From Pseudomonas reinekei (GTDB taxonomy: Bacteria; Pseudomonadota; Gammaproteobacteria; Pseudomonadales; Pseudomonadaceae), in the NCBI RefSeq assembly GCF_001945365.1, contig NZ_MSTQ01000002.1, forward strand, positions 248,001-312,000: a stretch of 64,000 nucleotides of DNA, in the 5' to 3' direction. The translations under genes were made by a program, and so were the position numbers. Within the stretch, counting starts at the first letter, position 1, and each line of letters opens with the position of its first letter. Under the pieces are notes generated by a model. That model saw only the letters and a program-made list of their open reading frames with translations, did not search any database and was not told where the DNA came from. Positions 16,628 through 26,146 of this stretch are shown piece after piece.

Positions 16628-19600
16628 TTAAGCCAGCTCAAGCTCGGCATTGGCCGTGGCAGGTGCCACCACCGCTTGCCCGCTCAACGCCAGGTCCAAC
16701 AGTTCACGGTTGGCCACCGCGTACATGGCGTAATCCGTGCCGCTGGCAGCACGGATTTCCACCAGCATGGCACGCCAGCGCTCAATCATGCTTTCGCTCT
16801 GCGCCATCCAAAGCGACAGGCGTGCTTCCACGTCCTGAGTGCCGTCGCCTTGTTGCAGGACCGAGATGGTGATCGCACGTTGCTGCCAGTCCACATCATC
16901 ACGGAACGCTTCACGGGCCAGGGCCTGCCAGTTGTTTTCAACCGGCAGCGCGCTGATCTGTTGCATGTACCAGGTGATGTCCAGCGCACTGCCCACGGCA
17001 AAGTAAGCCTTGGCCACTTCAGCCGGATCCTGGCCAGTCACGTCGGACGCCTCGATGATCGGCAGCAGGGTGTACAGGTGCGAAGTGCCAGCCACCATAC
17101 GCGCCAGCAACTCCGGCACACCGGCTTCGACGTAGGCCTGATAACGGGTCTGCCAGGTTTCGCGGATTTCGCCGCTGAGCAGCTCGTCGAGCTTCAGACC
17201 CAACTCCTTCAGATGCGGACCGAAATGAGCAACGTCACGGGCAGCGTTCTGCTCGTTGCGACGGGCACGCAGGAACCAGCGCGTAGCGCGTCGGCCCAGA
17301 CGCATCAGTTCGTCCATCAGCTCCAGTTGCACATCAGCGGAGACCTGGTAATCCAGGGCTTCGATCTGACGGAACCAGTGCGGGAGATGGAAAATGTCGC
17401 GCACGATCACATAAGCGCCCGCCACGTTCGCCGGACTCATGCCGGTCGACTCTTTGAGTCGCTGAACGAAAGTGATGCCCATATGGTTCACCAGATCGTT
17501 GGCGATCTGAGTGCTGACGATTTCACGCTTCAGACGGTGACGGCGCATGGCTTGGGAGAACTTGCTCACCAGGGTCGGCGGGAAAGCGGTTTCCATGTCG
17601 CGGGTCAGGTAGTCGTCGTCCGGCACCAGGGAGCCCAGCAGCTGCTCCTTGAGGTCGATCTTGCTGTAGGAGATCAACACCGACAACTCGGCACGGGTCA
17701 GGCCATGGCCTTCGGCGATGCGTTCGTTGAGGGCTTCTTCCGACGGCAGGAACTCGATGGCGCGATCCAGCTTGCCGCGGCCTTCCAGGTCGTTCATCAG
17801 ACGCTTGTATTCGGCAATTCGCGGCAAGGCGCGACGGGCTGCCAGGGACAGCGCCTGAGTCTGCTTGTAGTTGTTGCCCAGCACCAGACCACCGACTTCG
17901 TCGGTCATGCTCGCCAGCAACTGGTTGCGTTGCTTGTCGGTCATGTCGCCGGCCTGAACCACTTCGTTCAGCAGGATCTTGATGTTCACTTCGTGGTCGG
18001 AGCAGTCCACGCCACCGGCGTTGTCGATGAAGTCGGTGTTGGAACCGCCGCCATTGAGACCGAATTCCACACGACCCAATTGGGTCATGCCGAGGTTACC
18101 GCCCTCGCCCACGACTTTGCAGCGCAGTTCATTGCCGTTCACGCGCAGTGCGTCGTTGGCCTTGTCGCCGACATCCGCGTGGCTTTCGCTGCTGGCCTTG
18201 ACGTAAGTCCCGATACCGCCGTTCCACAACAGATCCACCGGCGCCTTGAGCAAGGCGTTCAGCAGTTCGGTCGGGGTCAGTTTGTCAGCCTTGATGTCGA
18301 AGCGTTCCTGCATCTGCGGGGAGATCGCGATGCTCTTCGCGCTGCGCGAGAAGATACCGCCACCTTCGGACATGATGCTGGTGTCGTAATCCGACCAGGC
18401 CGAACGCGGCAGGTCGAACAGACGCTGACGCTCGACGAAGCTGGTCGCCGGGTTCGGGTTCGGGTCGATGAAGATGTGCAGGTGGTTGAACGCAGCAACC
18501 AGTTGCAGCTTGTCGGACATCAGCAAGCCGTTACCGAACACGTCACCCGCCATGTCGCCGACGCCCACGACCGTGATGCTGTCTTCCTGGACATTGATCC
18601 CGCGTTCGCGGAAGTGGCGCTGTACGCCAACCCACGCGCCCTTGGCGGTGATGCCCATTTTCTTGTGGTCGTAACCGGCCGAACCACCGGACGCGAACGC
18701 GTCACCCAGCCAGAAGCCGTAGTCGATGGCGATACCGTTGGCGATGTCGGAGAAGGTTGCAGTGCCCTTGTCCGCCGCGACCACCAGGTACGGGTCATCG
18801 TCGTCATGACGCACGACATTGGCCGGCGGTACCAGTGCGCCGTCTTTCAGGTTGTCGGTGATGTCCAACAGACCCGAAATGAAGATGCGGTAGCACGCAA
18901 TGCCTTCGGCCGCGATCTCGTCGCGGCTGCCGCCCAGTGGCAGGCGACGCGGCAGGAAGCCGCCCTTCGCGCCGACCGGCACAATGACCGAGTTCTTCAC
19001 CTGTTGGGCTTTTACCAGGCCGAGGACTTCGGTACGGAAGTCTTCCTCACGGTCGGACCAGCGCAGACCACCACGGGCAACGTTACCGAAGCGCAGGTGC
19101 ACGCCTTCAACCCGTGGCGAGTAGACGAAAATCTCGAACTTCGGCACTGGCTTCGGCAGTTCAGGGATCAAGTGCGGGTTGAACTTGAAGCTGAAGTAAG
19201 ACTTGTTATGGCCGTTGGCATCGGTCTGATAGAAGTTGGTCCGCAGGGTCGCCTTGATCAGGTCAAGGTAGCGACGCAGGATGCGGTCTTCGTTCAACAC
19301 CTGAACGTCGTCCAGCGCCGTCAGGATCGCGTGCTCCAGGCGTTGTTGCTTATCGTCCAGATCATCGCCGGTCAGCTTGCGCGCCAGGTAGAAACGGGTC
19401 TTGAACAACCGGGTCAGTTCGCGAGCGATGTCGGTGTGGTTGTTCAGGGTGCTGGCGATATAGCCGAGGTCGAAGCCCAGGCGAATCTGCTTCAGGTAGC
19501 GGGCGTAGGCACGCAGCAGCGCCACGTCACGCCATGGCAGGCCGGCGGTCAGCACCAGTCGGTTGAACGCATCGTTCTCGGCATCGCCACGGACGATGTG

Positions 19601-21523
19601 GACGAACGCGTCCTGCAGGGTGTCGTTGAGTTGCTGGATGTCCAGGTCCAGGCCTTCGGCCGCGGTAAACGCGAAGTCATGAATCCAGAACTCGCGGCCG
19701 TTGGTGTGACGCAGGCGGTACGGGAATTCACCCAGGACGCGCAGGCCGAGGTTTTCCAGGATCGGCAACACGTCGGACAATGCCAGCGGAGTATCGGCGT
19801 GGTACAGCTTGCAATGCAGCTCACGTTGACCGGACACCTGGCCCAGCGGCTGGTAGAAGCTCATGACCAGCGGATTTTTCTCGCTGAGGTTCAGCAGGTG
19901 CTGCATGTCGACCACAGCCGAGTGGGCTGCGAAACGTTCGCGGTAACCCGCCGGGAAGCCTTTCGGGAAGTCGGCCAGCACGTTGGTGCCATGGGCTTCG
20001 CCGAAGGTCTCGACGGTCAGCGCGGAGTAATCGTCCTGCCAGCTGCGGCAAGCCTGGATCACTTCGTTTTCCAGCTGCTGCGGGTCGATGTCGATGCGGT
20101 TTTTCGGGTCAACGCGCAGGATCAGTTGCACGCGGGCCAGCACGGACTCGGAGAAGAAGGTCCAGAACTCGCAGTCCGACGCTTTCAGGCGATCCATCAG
20201 CACTTGCTGGATCTTCTGGCGCACTTCGGTGGAGTAGATGTCACGCGGCACATAGGCCAGGCAGTAGCAGAAGCGGCCGTACGGGTCTTTGCGCAGGAAC
20301 ACGCGGATCTTGTTGCGTTCCTGGATCTGCACGATCGACATCACGGTGCTGAACAGCTCGTCCACCGGCGTCTGGAACAGATCGTCGCGTGGCAGCACTT
20401 CAACCACCTGCGCCAACTCTTTGCCCAAGTGAGCCTTGGCCTGGAAGCCAGAGCGGCGTTCGATTTCCTCGACCTTGCGGCGGATGTATGGGATGACCCG
20501 CACGCTCTCGCCATACACCGAGGAGGTGTACAGGCCCATGAAACGGCATTCTTTGATGACATTGCCGTCGGCGTCGATTTCACGGATCGACACGTAGTCC
20601 GGGTAAGCCGGACGGTGTACACGGCTTGGGTGTGCGGCCTTGGCGAACGACAGCAGGGTCGGTTCGCGCAGGTAGTTCACGGCGTAGTCTTCGATGCGCA
20701 GATCATCGTAGGTCAGGCCGGCGCGCAGCAATTTGGTCAGGCCGAGGAAAGAGTCCTGATCGTAAACAATGTGGCCGCCATCGGCTTCATCGCGAACAAC
20801 AAATTCTTCGTAGCCCAGGAAGGTGAAATGGTTGCCCACCAGCCATTCCAGGAAGCTTTTGATTTCAGCCTTTTCGTCGCCATCGACGACGAACTTGCTG
20901 CTGTCCAGGTTGTTGAGGATTTCCTGGACCTTGGCTTTCATCGGCTCAAAATCGGCCACCGCAACGCGCACTTCACCGAGCACTTGCTCCAGTTCTTTAG
21001 ACAGCACGTTCAATTCAGCGGTGTTGGCGCAACGGTCGATTTCCAGGTACATCAACGACTCTTGCAGCACGTCGTCGCCCTGAGTGCCTTTTGGCAGGAT
21101 TTCCAGCAACTCGCCCTTGCTGCCGCGACGCACGCTCAGCACGGTGGTCTGCAGGGTGTGGATGCTGTAGCCGCGACGGTTCAGCTCGGTGCGCACCGAG
21201 TCCACCAAAAATGGCAGGTCGTGGTGCAGCACTTCGACCGCGGTGTGGGTCGACTGCCAGCCGTGGCGTTCGTAATCGGGGTTGTAGACGCGCACTTGCG
21301 GTTGCGCGTGATCGAAGCGCTCAAGCAGGCGCCACGCAGAAAGGGTACAGCCAGCGAGGTCGGACAAACGACGCTGGGTCAGTTCGTCCAGGGAAATGAT
21401 GCCGAAGAATTGTTCAGCGAACAGCGCCACTTGTGGCAGTGCCTGTTCACTGATGTGCTGCGCCAGTGCCGCTTGCAGTTGGTGCTGGAAGTCGGCTTTG
21501 CTGGCTGCGGTGAAGAACGCCAT
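16628..21523 (-). CDS. gdhB: NAD-specific glutamate dehydrogenase, 180-kDa type
   Basis: The protein is 1,631 aa, the usual length of the large bacterial NAD-GDH class (GDH_N, catalytic, C-terminal). It oxidises glutamate to 2-oxoglutarate and ammonia using NAD+ in the cytoplasm. Family landmarks read directly include LPFLVDSVRTELNRRGYSIH near the N-terminus, EIFVYSPRVEGVHLRFGNVA, GGLRWSDREEDFRTEVLGL, the catalytic-lysine region VIVPVGAKGGFLPRR, YDHKKMGITAKGAWVGVQRH and DMAGDVFGNGLL. The start at 21523 (MAFFTAASK) has GGAG 9 nt upstream; 67 more codons are open upstream but look non-coding. It is transcribed alone and ends at the shared terminator. The class is known to be arginine-responsive in Pseudomonas; nothing in this sequence shows that. 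Confidence 0.97.
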   Translation of the reverse strand: MAFFTAASKADFQHQLQAALAQHISEQALPQVALFAEQFFGIISLDELTQRRLSDLAGCTLSAWRLLERFDHAQPQVRVYNPDYERHGWQSTHTAVEVLHHDLPFLVDSVRTELNRRGYSIHTLQTTVLSVRRGSKGELLEILPKGTQGDDVLQESLMYLEIDRCANTAELNVLSKELEQVLGEVRVAVADFEPMKAKVQEILNNLDSSKFVVDGDEKAEIKSFLEWLVGNHFTFLGYEEFVVRDEADGGHIVYDQDSFLGLTKLLRAGLTYDDLRIEDYAVNYLREPTLLSFAKAAHPSRVHRPAYPDYVSIREIDADGNVIKECRFMGLYTSSVYGESVRVIPYIRRKVEEIERRSGFQAKAHLGKELAQVVEVLPRDDLFQTPVDELFSTVMSIVQIQERNKIRVFLRKDPYGRFCYCLAYVPRDIYSTEVRQKIQQVLMDRLKASDCEFWTFFSESVLARVQLILRVDPKNRIDIDPQQLENEVIQACRSWQDDYSALTVETFGEAHGTNVLADFPKGFPAGYRERFAAHSAVVDMQHLLNLSEKNPLVMSFYQPLGQVSGQRELHCKLYHADTPLALSDVLPILENLGLRVLGEFPYRLRHTNGREFWIHDFAFTAAEGLDLDIQQLNDTLQDAFVHIVRGDAENDAFNRLVLTAGLPWRDVALLRAYARYLKQIRLGFDLGYIASTLNNHTDIARELTRLFKTRFYLARKLTGDDLDDKQQRLEHAILTALDDVQVLNEDRILRRYLDLIKATLRTNFYQTDANGHNKSYFSFKFNPHLIPELPKPVPKFEIFVYSPRVEGVHLRFGNVARGGLRWSDREEDFRTEVLGLVKAQQVKNSVIVPVGAKGGFLPRRLPLGGSRDEIAAEGIACYRIFISGLLDITDNLKDGALVPPANVVRHDDDDPYLVVAADKGTATFSDIANGIAIDYGFWLGDAFASGGSAGYDHKKMGITAKGAWVGVQRHFRERGINVQEDSITVVGVGDMAGDVFGNGLLMSDKLQLVAAFNHLHIFIDPNPNPATSFVERQRLFDLPRSAWSDYDTSIMSEGGGIFSRSAKSIAISPQMQERFDIKADKLTPTELLNALLKAPVDLLWNGGIGTYVKASSESHADVGDKANDALRVNGNELRCKVVGEGGNLGMTQLGRVEFGLNGGGSNTDFIDNAGGVDCSDHEVNIKILLNEVVQAGDMTDKQRNQLLASMTDEVGGLVLGNNYKQTQALSLAARRALPRIAEYKRLMNDLEGRGKLDRAIEFLPSEEALNERIAEGHGLTRAELSVLISYSKIDLKEQLLGSLVPDDDYLTRDMETAFPPTLVSKFSQAMRRHRLKREIVSTQIANDLVNHMGITFVQRLKESTGMSPANVAGAYVIVRDIFHLPHWFRQIEALDYQVSADVQLELMDELMRLGRRATRWFLRARRNEQNAARDVAHFGPHLKELGLKLDELLSGEIRETWQTRYQAYVEAGVPELLARMVAGTSHLYTLLPIIEASDVTGQDPAEVAKAYFAVGSALDITWYMQQISALPVENNWQALAREAFRDDVDWQQRAITISVLQQGDGTQDVEARLSLWMAQSESMIERWRAMLVEIRAASGTDYAMYAVANRELLDLALSGQAVVAPATANAELELA

Positions 21524-22031
21524 CTGTGGTACTCCGCTTGGGCTTGTTATTGATGGAAGCGTCGCGTGCAAAAACCCCTGTTCGGGGCAACCCGTCACCC
21601 TGTTCCTGATTCTCGGGCAGAGGAAACAGGGTGACAGGTGGGTGAAGCTGGACGAGACACTCGGGTCACATTCACCTTCCGTGAATGGGCATCTGCAAAA
21701 ACGACTGGGCTGCGTGCAGCGCAATGTCTTTACGGGTGCTCATCCGTTGCGCAGCTTAACGAGTGCGGCAAGGCCCGTGCTTGCGGTGCTGCGACATATT
21801 CGGTCAACGGTACGCAGCTTCAGGCTCGCGCATCGAACAACACTAGCATCCGCACAGAAAAATGACGGATTTCCGTCCGGTTTTACGGGACATGCGTACC
21901 GGAAATGACCAGCAACACTTCCCTCGTTCCCGACACATCCTCTGACACTCGGACGAGCATAAATGCGCGTGGGCTGGCAGAATCGCCATTTGTTCGCCCT
22001 TTACAACGCTCGCCGAGCCAGGAAATCCCCC
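21524..22031 (-). promoter_or_regulatory. gdhB upstream region with two leader hairpins
   Basis: This 508-bp gene-free space holds divergent promoters for gdhB (minus) and the small gene at 22032 (plus). Close to gdhB are two hairpins: CCCC/GGGG at about 21574-21588, and a long one with arms 21594-21607 (GTCACCCTGTTCCT) and 21621-21635 (its complement with one bulge). If transcription starts upstream of them, they sit in the gdhB leader about 50-110 nt before the start codon. Nothing recognisable was seen in the rest. Confidence 0.45.
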
Positions 22032-22385
22032 ATGCAAATGACCACCGCCCTCTTGATCGTCAACCCGCGCGACGACGAGGAAGACAACATGGCCATGCTC
22101 TGCTGCCACAGCGACAAGGGCGAAATGTTCCTGATGAGCCGCTATCCGGACGAGGACGAGCTGGAAATCACCCTGGACGGCGAGCCTTCGACCCTCGACG
22201 GTGTGAAGGTCACACTGAGCGCCACCCTGCTCAAAATTGAAATTGCGGCGGCGGATGCCGATGCGCTGAATGGGGATGATGTGCTGGAGATCACTCACAG
22301 CACGGATGCGAGCGATCTGGCGGAAGTGGAGGAGACACTGAAGAACATCCTTGATGGCACCGGGACCTTCATCAGCCAGATTTGA
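22032..22385 (+). CDS. Small acidic conserved protein of unknown function
   Basis: A 117-aa, strongly acidic protein (MQMTTALLIVNPRDDEEDNM at the N-terminus, then RYPDEDELEITLDGEPS and HSTDASDLAEVEETLKNIL). It has no signal peptide or membrane segment. The ATG at 22032 has AGGAA 7 nt upstream. It lies between gdhB and the moxR operon. I recall an uncharacterised protein in a similar place in other pseudomonads, but no function is known to me. Confidence 0.75.
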   Translation: MQMTTALLIVNPRDDEEDNMAMLCCHSDKGEMFLMSRYPDEDELEITLDGEPSTLDGVKVTLSATLLKIEIAAADADALNGDDVLEITHSTDASDLAEVEETLKNILDGTGTFISQI

Positions 22386-22397
22386 GGGCACTGAACC

Positions 22398-22503
22398 GGC
22401 CCCATCGCTGGCAAGCCAGCTCCTACAGTGGCTCATGTGTTGCACAGATTGCATGCACGCCGCCTTTACCTGTAGGAGCTGGCCTGCCAGCGATGAGGCC
22501 CTG
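22398..22503. repeat. Paired inverted REP sequences (REPIN)
   Basis: The left copy TCGCTGGCAAGCCAGCTCC-TACA (22405-22427) and the right copy TGTAGGAGCTGGCCTGCCAG-CGA (22471-22493) are inverted relative to each other across a 43-nt spacer. It sits just after the small acidic gene, before the moxR promoter, and matches the family found at 50920-51008. Confidence 0.85.
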
Positions 22504-22673
22504 CCAGCCATCCCAAGACTCGCGCCCCGCAAAAATCCAACAATCCCCAACCATTTCCCGCACTTTCCACAAAATGCCGTTAGTCGCCGCCCCCCGCGAT
22601 GGATTAAAGTAACGCCCCCAGCCCTGGCGTATTAATCACGACCTCGGCCATCCATTTCCAGGAACAGTCATCG

Positions 22674-23633
22674 ATGGAACATCGTGAAGCGCTGCTGGCG
22701 CTGCGAACCTTTCTTTCAACGCAGATTCTCGGCCAGGAAAAACTCATCGAGCGCTTGCTCATCGCCTTGCTTGCCGACGGCCACATGCTGGTCGAAGGCG
22801 CGCCGGGCCTGGCCAAGACCAAGGCCATCAAAGAGTTGGCCGAAGGCATCGAGGCTCAGTTCCATCGCATCCAGTTCACCCCTGACCTGTTGCCTGCAGA
22901 CATCACCGGTACGGAAATCTATCGCCCGGAAACCGGCAGTTTCGTCTTCCAGCAAGGCCCGATCTTCCACAACCTGGTGCTGGCGGACGAAATCAACCGC
23001 GCGCCGGCCAAGGTTCAGTCGGCGTTGCTCGAAGCCATGGCCGAGCGCCAGGTCAGTGTCGGGCGCAGTACGTACGAGCTGTCGCCATTGTTTTTGGTGA
23101 TGGCCACGCAAAACCCCATCGAGCAGGAAGGCACCTATCCGCTGCCCGAGGCGCAGCTCGACCGTTTCCTGATGCACGTGAAAATCGGCTTCCCGGACGC
23201 CGCCGTCGAACGCCGCATCCTGCAACAGGCCCGTGGCGAAGCGCTCAATGGTGAAACCAAGCCCGAACGCCGGGTCAGCCAGCAGGCAATTTTCGCCGCT
23301 CGCAAGGAAATCCTCGGTTTGTACATGGCCGATGCCGTGGAGGAATACCTGGTGCAACTGGTCATGGCCACCCGCACCCCGGCCAAATTCGACCCGGAGA
23401 TGGCCGAGTGGATCGCCTATGGCGCCAGCCCTCGCGGTTCGATTGCCCTCGACCGCTGTGCCCGCGCCCACGCCTGGCTCGCCGGTCGCGACTTCGTCAG
23501 CCCGGAAGACATTCAGGCGGTGCTGTTCGACGTGTTGCGTCACCGCATCATTCTGTCCTTTGAAGCCGAAGCCGCTGGCATCGATCAGGACCGGGTGGTC
23601 CAGCGGATCCTCGACGTCGTAGCTGTCGCTTGA
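22674..23633 (+). CDS. MoxR-family AAA+ ATPase
   Basis: A 319-aa MoxR ATPase, a chaperone-like AAA+ protein that acts on VWA-domain partners. Walker A is GAPGLAKTK (residues 42-50), Walker B LVLADEINR (101-109), sensor 1 VMATQNPIEQEGTYPLPEAQ, and the C-terminal AAA_lid has SPRGSIALDRCARAHAWL. It is the first gene of a compact operon with DUF58, DUF4381, two VWA proteins and BatD. Its TGA is 5 nt before the DUF58 ATG. A REPIN lies upstream of the promoter region. Confidence 0.95.
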   Translation: MEHREALLALRTFLSTQILGQEKLIERLLIALLADGHMLVEGAPGLAKTKAIKELAEGIEAQFHRIQFTPDLLPADITGTEIYRPETGSFVFQQGPIFHNLVLADEINRAPAKVQSALLEAMAERQVSVGRSTYELSPLFLVMATQNPIEQEGTYPLPEAQLDRFLMHVKIGFPDAAVERRILQQARGEALNGETKPERRVSQQAIFAARKEILGLYMADAVEEYLVQLVMATRTPAKFDPEMAEWIAYGASPRGSIALDRCARAHAWLAGRDFVSPEDIQAVLFDVLRHRIILSFEAEAAGIDQDRVVQRILDVVAVA

Positions 23634-23638
23634 GTCCG

Positions 23639-24583
23639 ATGAACGCCCTTCTGCCGCCCGAACCGGGCATCCGCATCACGCTCGCCGAGATGATCGAGAT
23701 GCGCCATCGCGTGCGCGAAGTGCAGCTGTTTTCCACGCCGAGCCAACGCAGCCCGCTGATCGGCCTGCACCACTCCAAACTGCGCGGGCGCGGGGTGGAT
23801 TTCGATCAGGTGCGGGTCTATCAGGCCGGCGACGATGTGCGCACTATCGACTGGCGCGTGACCGCACGGACCCAGGAGCCGCACACCAAACTGTTCCATG
23901 AAGAACGTGAGCGGCCGATTTTCATCATGGTCGAGCAAAGCCGTCGACTGTTTTTCGGCTCGGGGCTGATGTTCAAATCAGTGCTCGCCGCCCAGGCGGC
24001 AGCGCTGATCGGCTGGGCCGCACTGGGCCACAATGATCGGGTCGGCGGACTGGTGTTCGGCGACAACGAGCACTACGAAATCAAACCTCGACGTAGCAAA
24101 CAAAGCCTGCTGCAACTGCTCAATCGTTTGGTACGGGTCAATCAGTCGTTGCACACCGAAAGCGAGCCGGATCGCGACGCCTTCGGCATTGCCTTGCGCC
24201 GCGCCCGCGAGGTATTGCGCCCGGGCAGCCTGGCAATCGTGATTTGCGATGAGCGCGCCCTGTCGGAAAGCGCCGAACAACAGCTGAGCCTGTTGTCGCG
24301 GCATTGCGATCTGTTGCTGCTGCCACTGTCCGACCCGCTGGACCATGCCCTGCCCGCTGCCGGGCTGCTGCGCTTCGCCGAACGCGGTGCGCAACTGGAA
24401 CTCGACACGCTGAACTTCGACCTGCGCCAGACGTACCGCGCCCAGGCCGAAGCCCGCATTGCCCGCTGGGAGCTGCTCGCGCAAAAGCTGCGGGTATTGC
24501 TGATGCCCTTGAGTACCCAAAGCGAAATGGTGGAACAACTGCGCGAATACTTGAACCCGCAGAAGCCAGGTAAAGGCCGATGA
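23639..24583 (+). CDS. DUF58-domain protein of the MoxR operon
   Basis: A 314-aa cytoplasmic protein with the DUF58 signature YQAGDDVRTIDWRVTAR (about residues 61-77), after RSPLIGLHHSKLRGRGVDFD. The later segment (SLAIVICDERAL, SLLSRHCDLLLLPLSDPLDHALP) resembles a VWA-like fold. Proteins of this family nearly always sit next to moxR and are thought to be MoxR substrates or adaptors. I chose ATG 23639 over the in-frame TTG at 23630 that overlaps moxR. Its stop overlaps the next start as ATGA. Confidence 0.93.
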   Translation: MNALLPPEPGIRITLAEMIEMRHRVREVQLFSTPSQRSPLIGLHHSKLRGRGVDFDQVRVYQAGDDVRTIDWRVTARTQEPHTKLFHEERERPIFIMVEQSRRLFFGSGLMFKSVLAAQAAALIGWAALGHNDRVGGLVFGDNEHYEIKPRRSKQSLLQLLNRLVRVNQSLHTESEPDRDAFGIALRRAREVLRPGSLAIVICDERALSESAEQQLSLLSRHCDLLLLPLSDPLDHALPAAGLLRFAERGAQLELDTLNFDLRQTYRAQAEARIARWELLAQKLRVLLMPLSTQSEMVEQLREYLNPQKPGKGR

Positions 24584-25074
24584 ACGGTCTCGATCAACTG
24601 CAACCGCTGATTTCCCCACCCCCGATCGGATTCTGGCCTCCCGCGCCGGGCTGGTGGCTCCTGCTGTTGTTGCTGCCGATCATAGGCTTCGCCATCTGGA
24701 AGCTGCGGCGCTTCATTCCCAACAAGCGCCCTGTCGTGCGCGCCGAACAACCACTGGACCCGGTACGCGTCGCCGCCCTGGCCGAACTGGCGCTGATGCC
24801 CAAGCCGTACGACGGCGCGCCGGCCGGCGCCTGGTTGCAGCAACTCAATGGCCTGCTCAAACGCCTGTGCCGCAATCACTACCCCTACAGCCAGAGTCAT
24901 ACCCTCAACGGCCGCAAATGGCTGGCATTCCTCGACAACCGCTGCCCGGCAGCCGGCCTGACCCGCTGGATGGTGCTGGTTGAAGGCGCCTACAAGCCTG
25001 AATGCAAGCTTGACGACAAGGCCATCGCGGGCCTGACCCAGGCGGTCGAGACCTGGATTCGCAAACATGTTTGA
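24580..25074 (+). CDS. DUF4381 membrane protein of the MoxR/Bat operon
   Basis: A 164-aa protein with a short N-terminal PPIGFWPPAPGWW, one membrane helix (about residues 25-45) and a basic cytoplasmic part with KPYDGAPAGAWLQQLNGLLK and SHTLNGRKWLAFLDNRCPA, which is the DUF4381 pattern. The role is unknown; it is always found with MoxR and VWA genes. The start overlaps the previous stop by 4 bp and its end overlaps the next gene by 8 bp, so it is co-translated. Confidence 0.9.
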   Translation: MNGLDQLQPLISPPPIGFWPPAPGWWLLLLLLPIIGFAIWKLRRFIPNKRPVVRAEQPLDPVRVAALAELALMPKPYDGAPAGAWLQQLNGLLKRLCRNHYPYSQSHTLNGRKWLAFLDNRCPAAGLTRWMVLVEGAYKPECKLDDKAIAGLTQAVETWIRKHV

Positions 25075-26146
25075 GTTCGCCTGGCCGTGGATCTTTGCCC
25101 TGCTGCCCTTGCCGTGGCTGATGCGCATCGTGCTGCCGGTCGCCGACAGCGGCGAACCGGCGCTCAAAGTCAGCTTCCTCAGCGACCTCGAAGGCCTGGC
25201 CGGGCGCCGGGCCCGGGCCAATCTGCCGGCCTGGCGCCAACAGGCACCGTTCCTGCTGTTGTGGCTGATGCTGCTGACCGCCGCCGCGCGCCCGCAATGG
25301 CTGGGTGACCCGCTGCCGATTGCCGCCAGTGGCCGGGACCTGTTGGTGGCTGTCGACGTCTCCGGCTCCATGGACTACCCCGACATGCAATGGCAGGACG
25401 AGGACGTCAGCCGCCTGACGTTGGTCCAGCATTTGCTCGGGGACTTCCTCGAAAGCCGCGAAGGCGACCGGGTTGGCCTGATCCTGTTCGGCAGCCAGGC
25501 TTACCTGCAAGCACCGCTGACCTTCGACCGGCACACCGTACGCGTCTGGCTGGACGAAGCGCGCATCGGCATTGCCGGCAAAAACACCGCCATCGGCGAC
25601 GCCATCGGCCTGGCCCTCAAACGCCTGCGCCAGCGCCCGGCGCAAAGTCGCGTGCTGATCCTGGTCACGGACGGTGCCAACAACGGCGGCGAGATCGATC
25701 CGCTGACGGCGGCGCGACTGGCGGCCAAGGAAGGGGTGAAAATTTACCCGATCGGCATCGGCGCCGACCCGGAACAAAGCGGCACCTTGGGTTTTCTCGG
25801 CATCAACCCGAGCCTTGACCTGGACGAACCTTCCCTCATGGCAATCGCTGAAGCCACCGGTGGCCAGTATTTCCGGGCACGTGATGGCAAGGAACTGCAA
25901 GCCGTCAAGGACACCCTCGATCAGCTGGAACCCGTGACCCAGCAACCGACCCAGGCTCGCCCGGCCCAGGCGTTGTATCACTGGCCACTGGCGATCGCGC
26001 TGTTGCTGAGCATGTTGCTGGTGGCACGCGAACTGTGGCCGGACAACGCGCTGCAGCGCCTGTTCACCAAGGATCTGTTTTTGCAAACGCAACTGCCTGA
26101 CTGGCGCCAGCGTCTCAGACGTTTGCGTCTGCGGAGGCGCCGATGA
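25067..26146 (+). CDS. VWA-domain membrane protein, BatA type
   Basis: A 359-aa inner-membrane protein with helices near residues 1-25 and 60-80, a von Willebrand factor A domain, and a C-terminal helix (about 305-325) followed by a basic tail. The metal-ion-dependent adhesion site is intact: DVSGS at residues 97-101, a conserved Thr later (TAIGDAIGLALKRL) and LVTDGANNGGEID. This suggests it binds a partner through a divalent cation, possibly under control of MoxR. It overlaps DUF4381 by 8 bp, and the next gene starts within its stop (ATGA). Confidence 0.94.
   Translation: MFEFAWPWIFALLPLPWLMRIVLPVADSGEPALKVSFLSDLEGLAGRRARANLPAWRQQAPFLLLWLMLLTAAARPQWLGDPLPIAASGRDLLVAVDVSGSMDYPDMQWQDEDVSRLTLVQHLLGDFLESREGDRVGLILFGSQAYLQAPLTFDRHTVRVWLDEARIGIAGKNTAIGDAIGLALKRLRQRPAQSRVLILVTDGANNGGEIDPLTAARLAAKEGVKIYPIGIGADPEQSGTLGFLGINPSLDLDEPSLMAIAEATGGQYFRARDGKELQAVKDTLDQLEPVTQQPTQARPAQALYHWPLAIALLLSMLLVARELWPDNALQRLFTKDLFLQTQLPDWRQRLRRLRLRRRR

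Noticed and set aside
16559..21553. A 1,664-codon open frame on the plus strand
   Set aside because: Antisense to the unmistakable NAD-glutamate dehydrogenase gene. Its openness reflects GC3 bias on the opposite strand.
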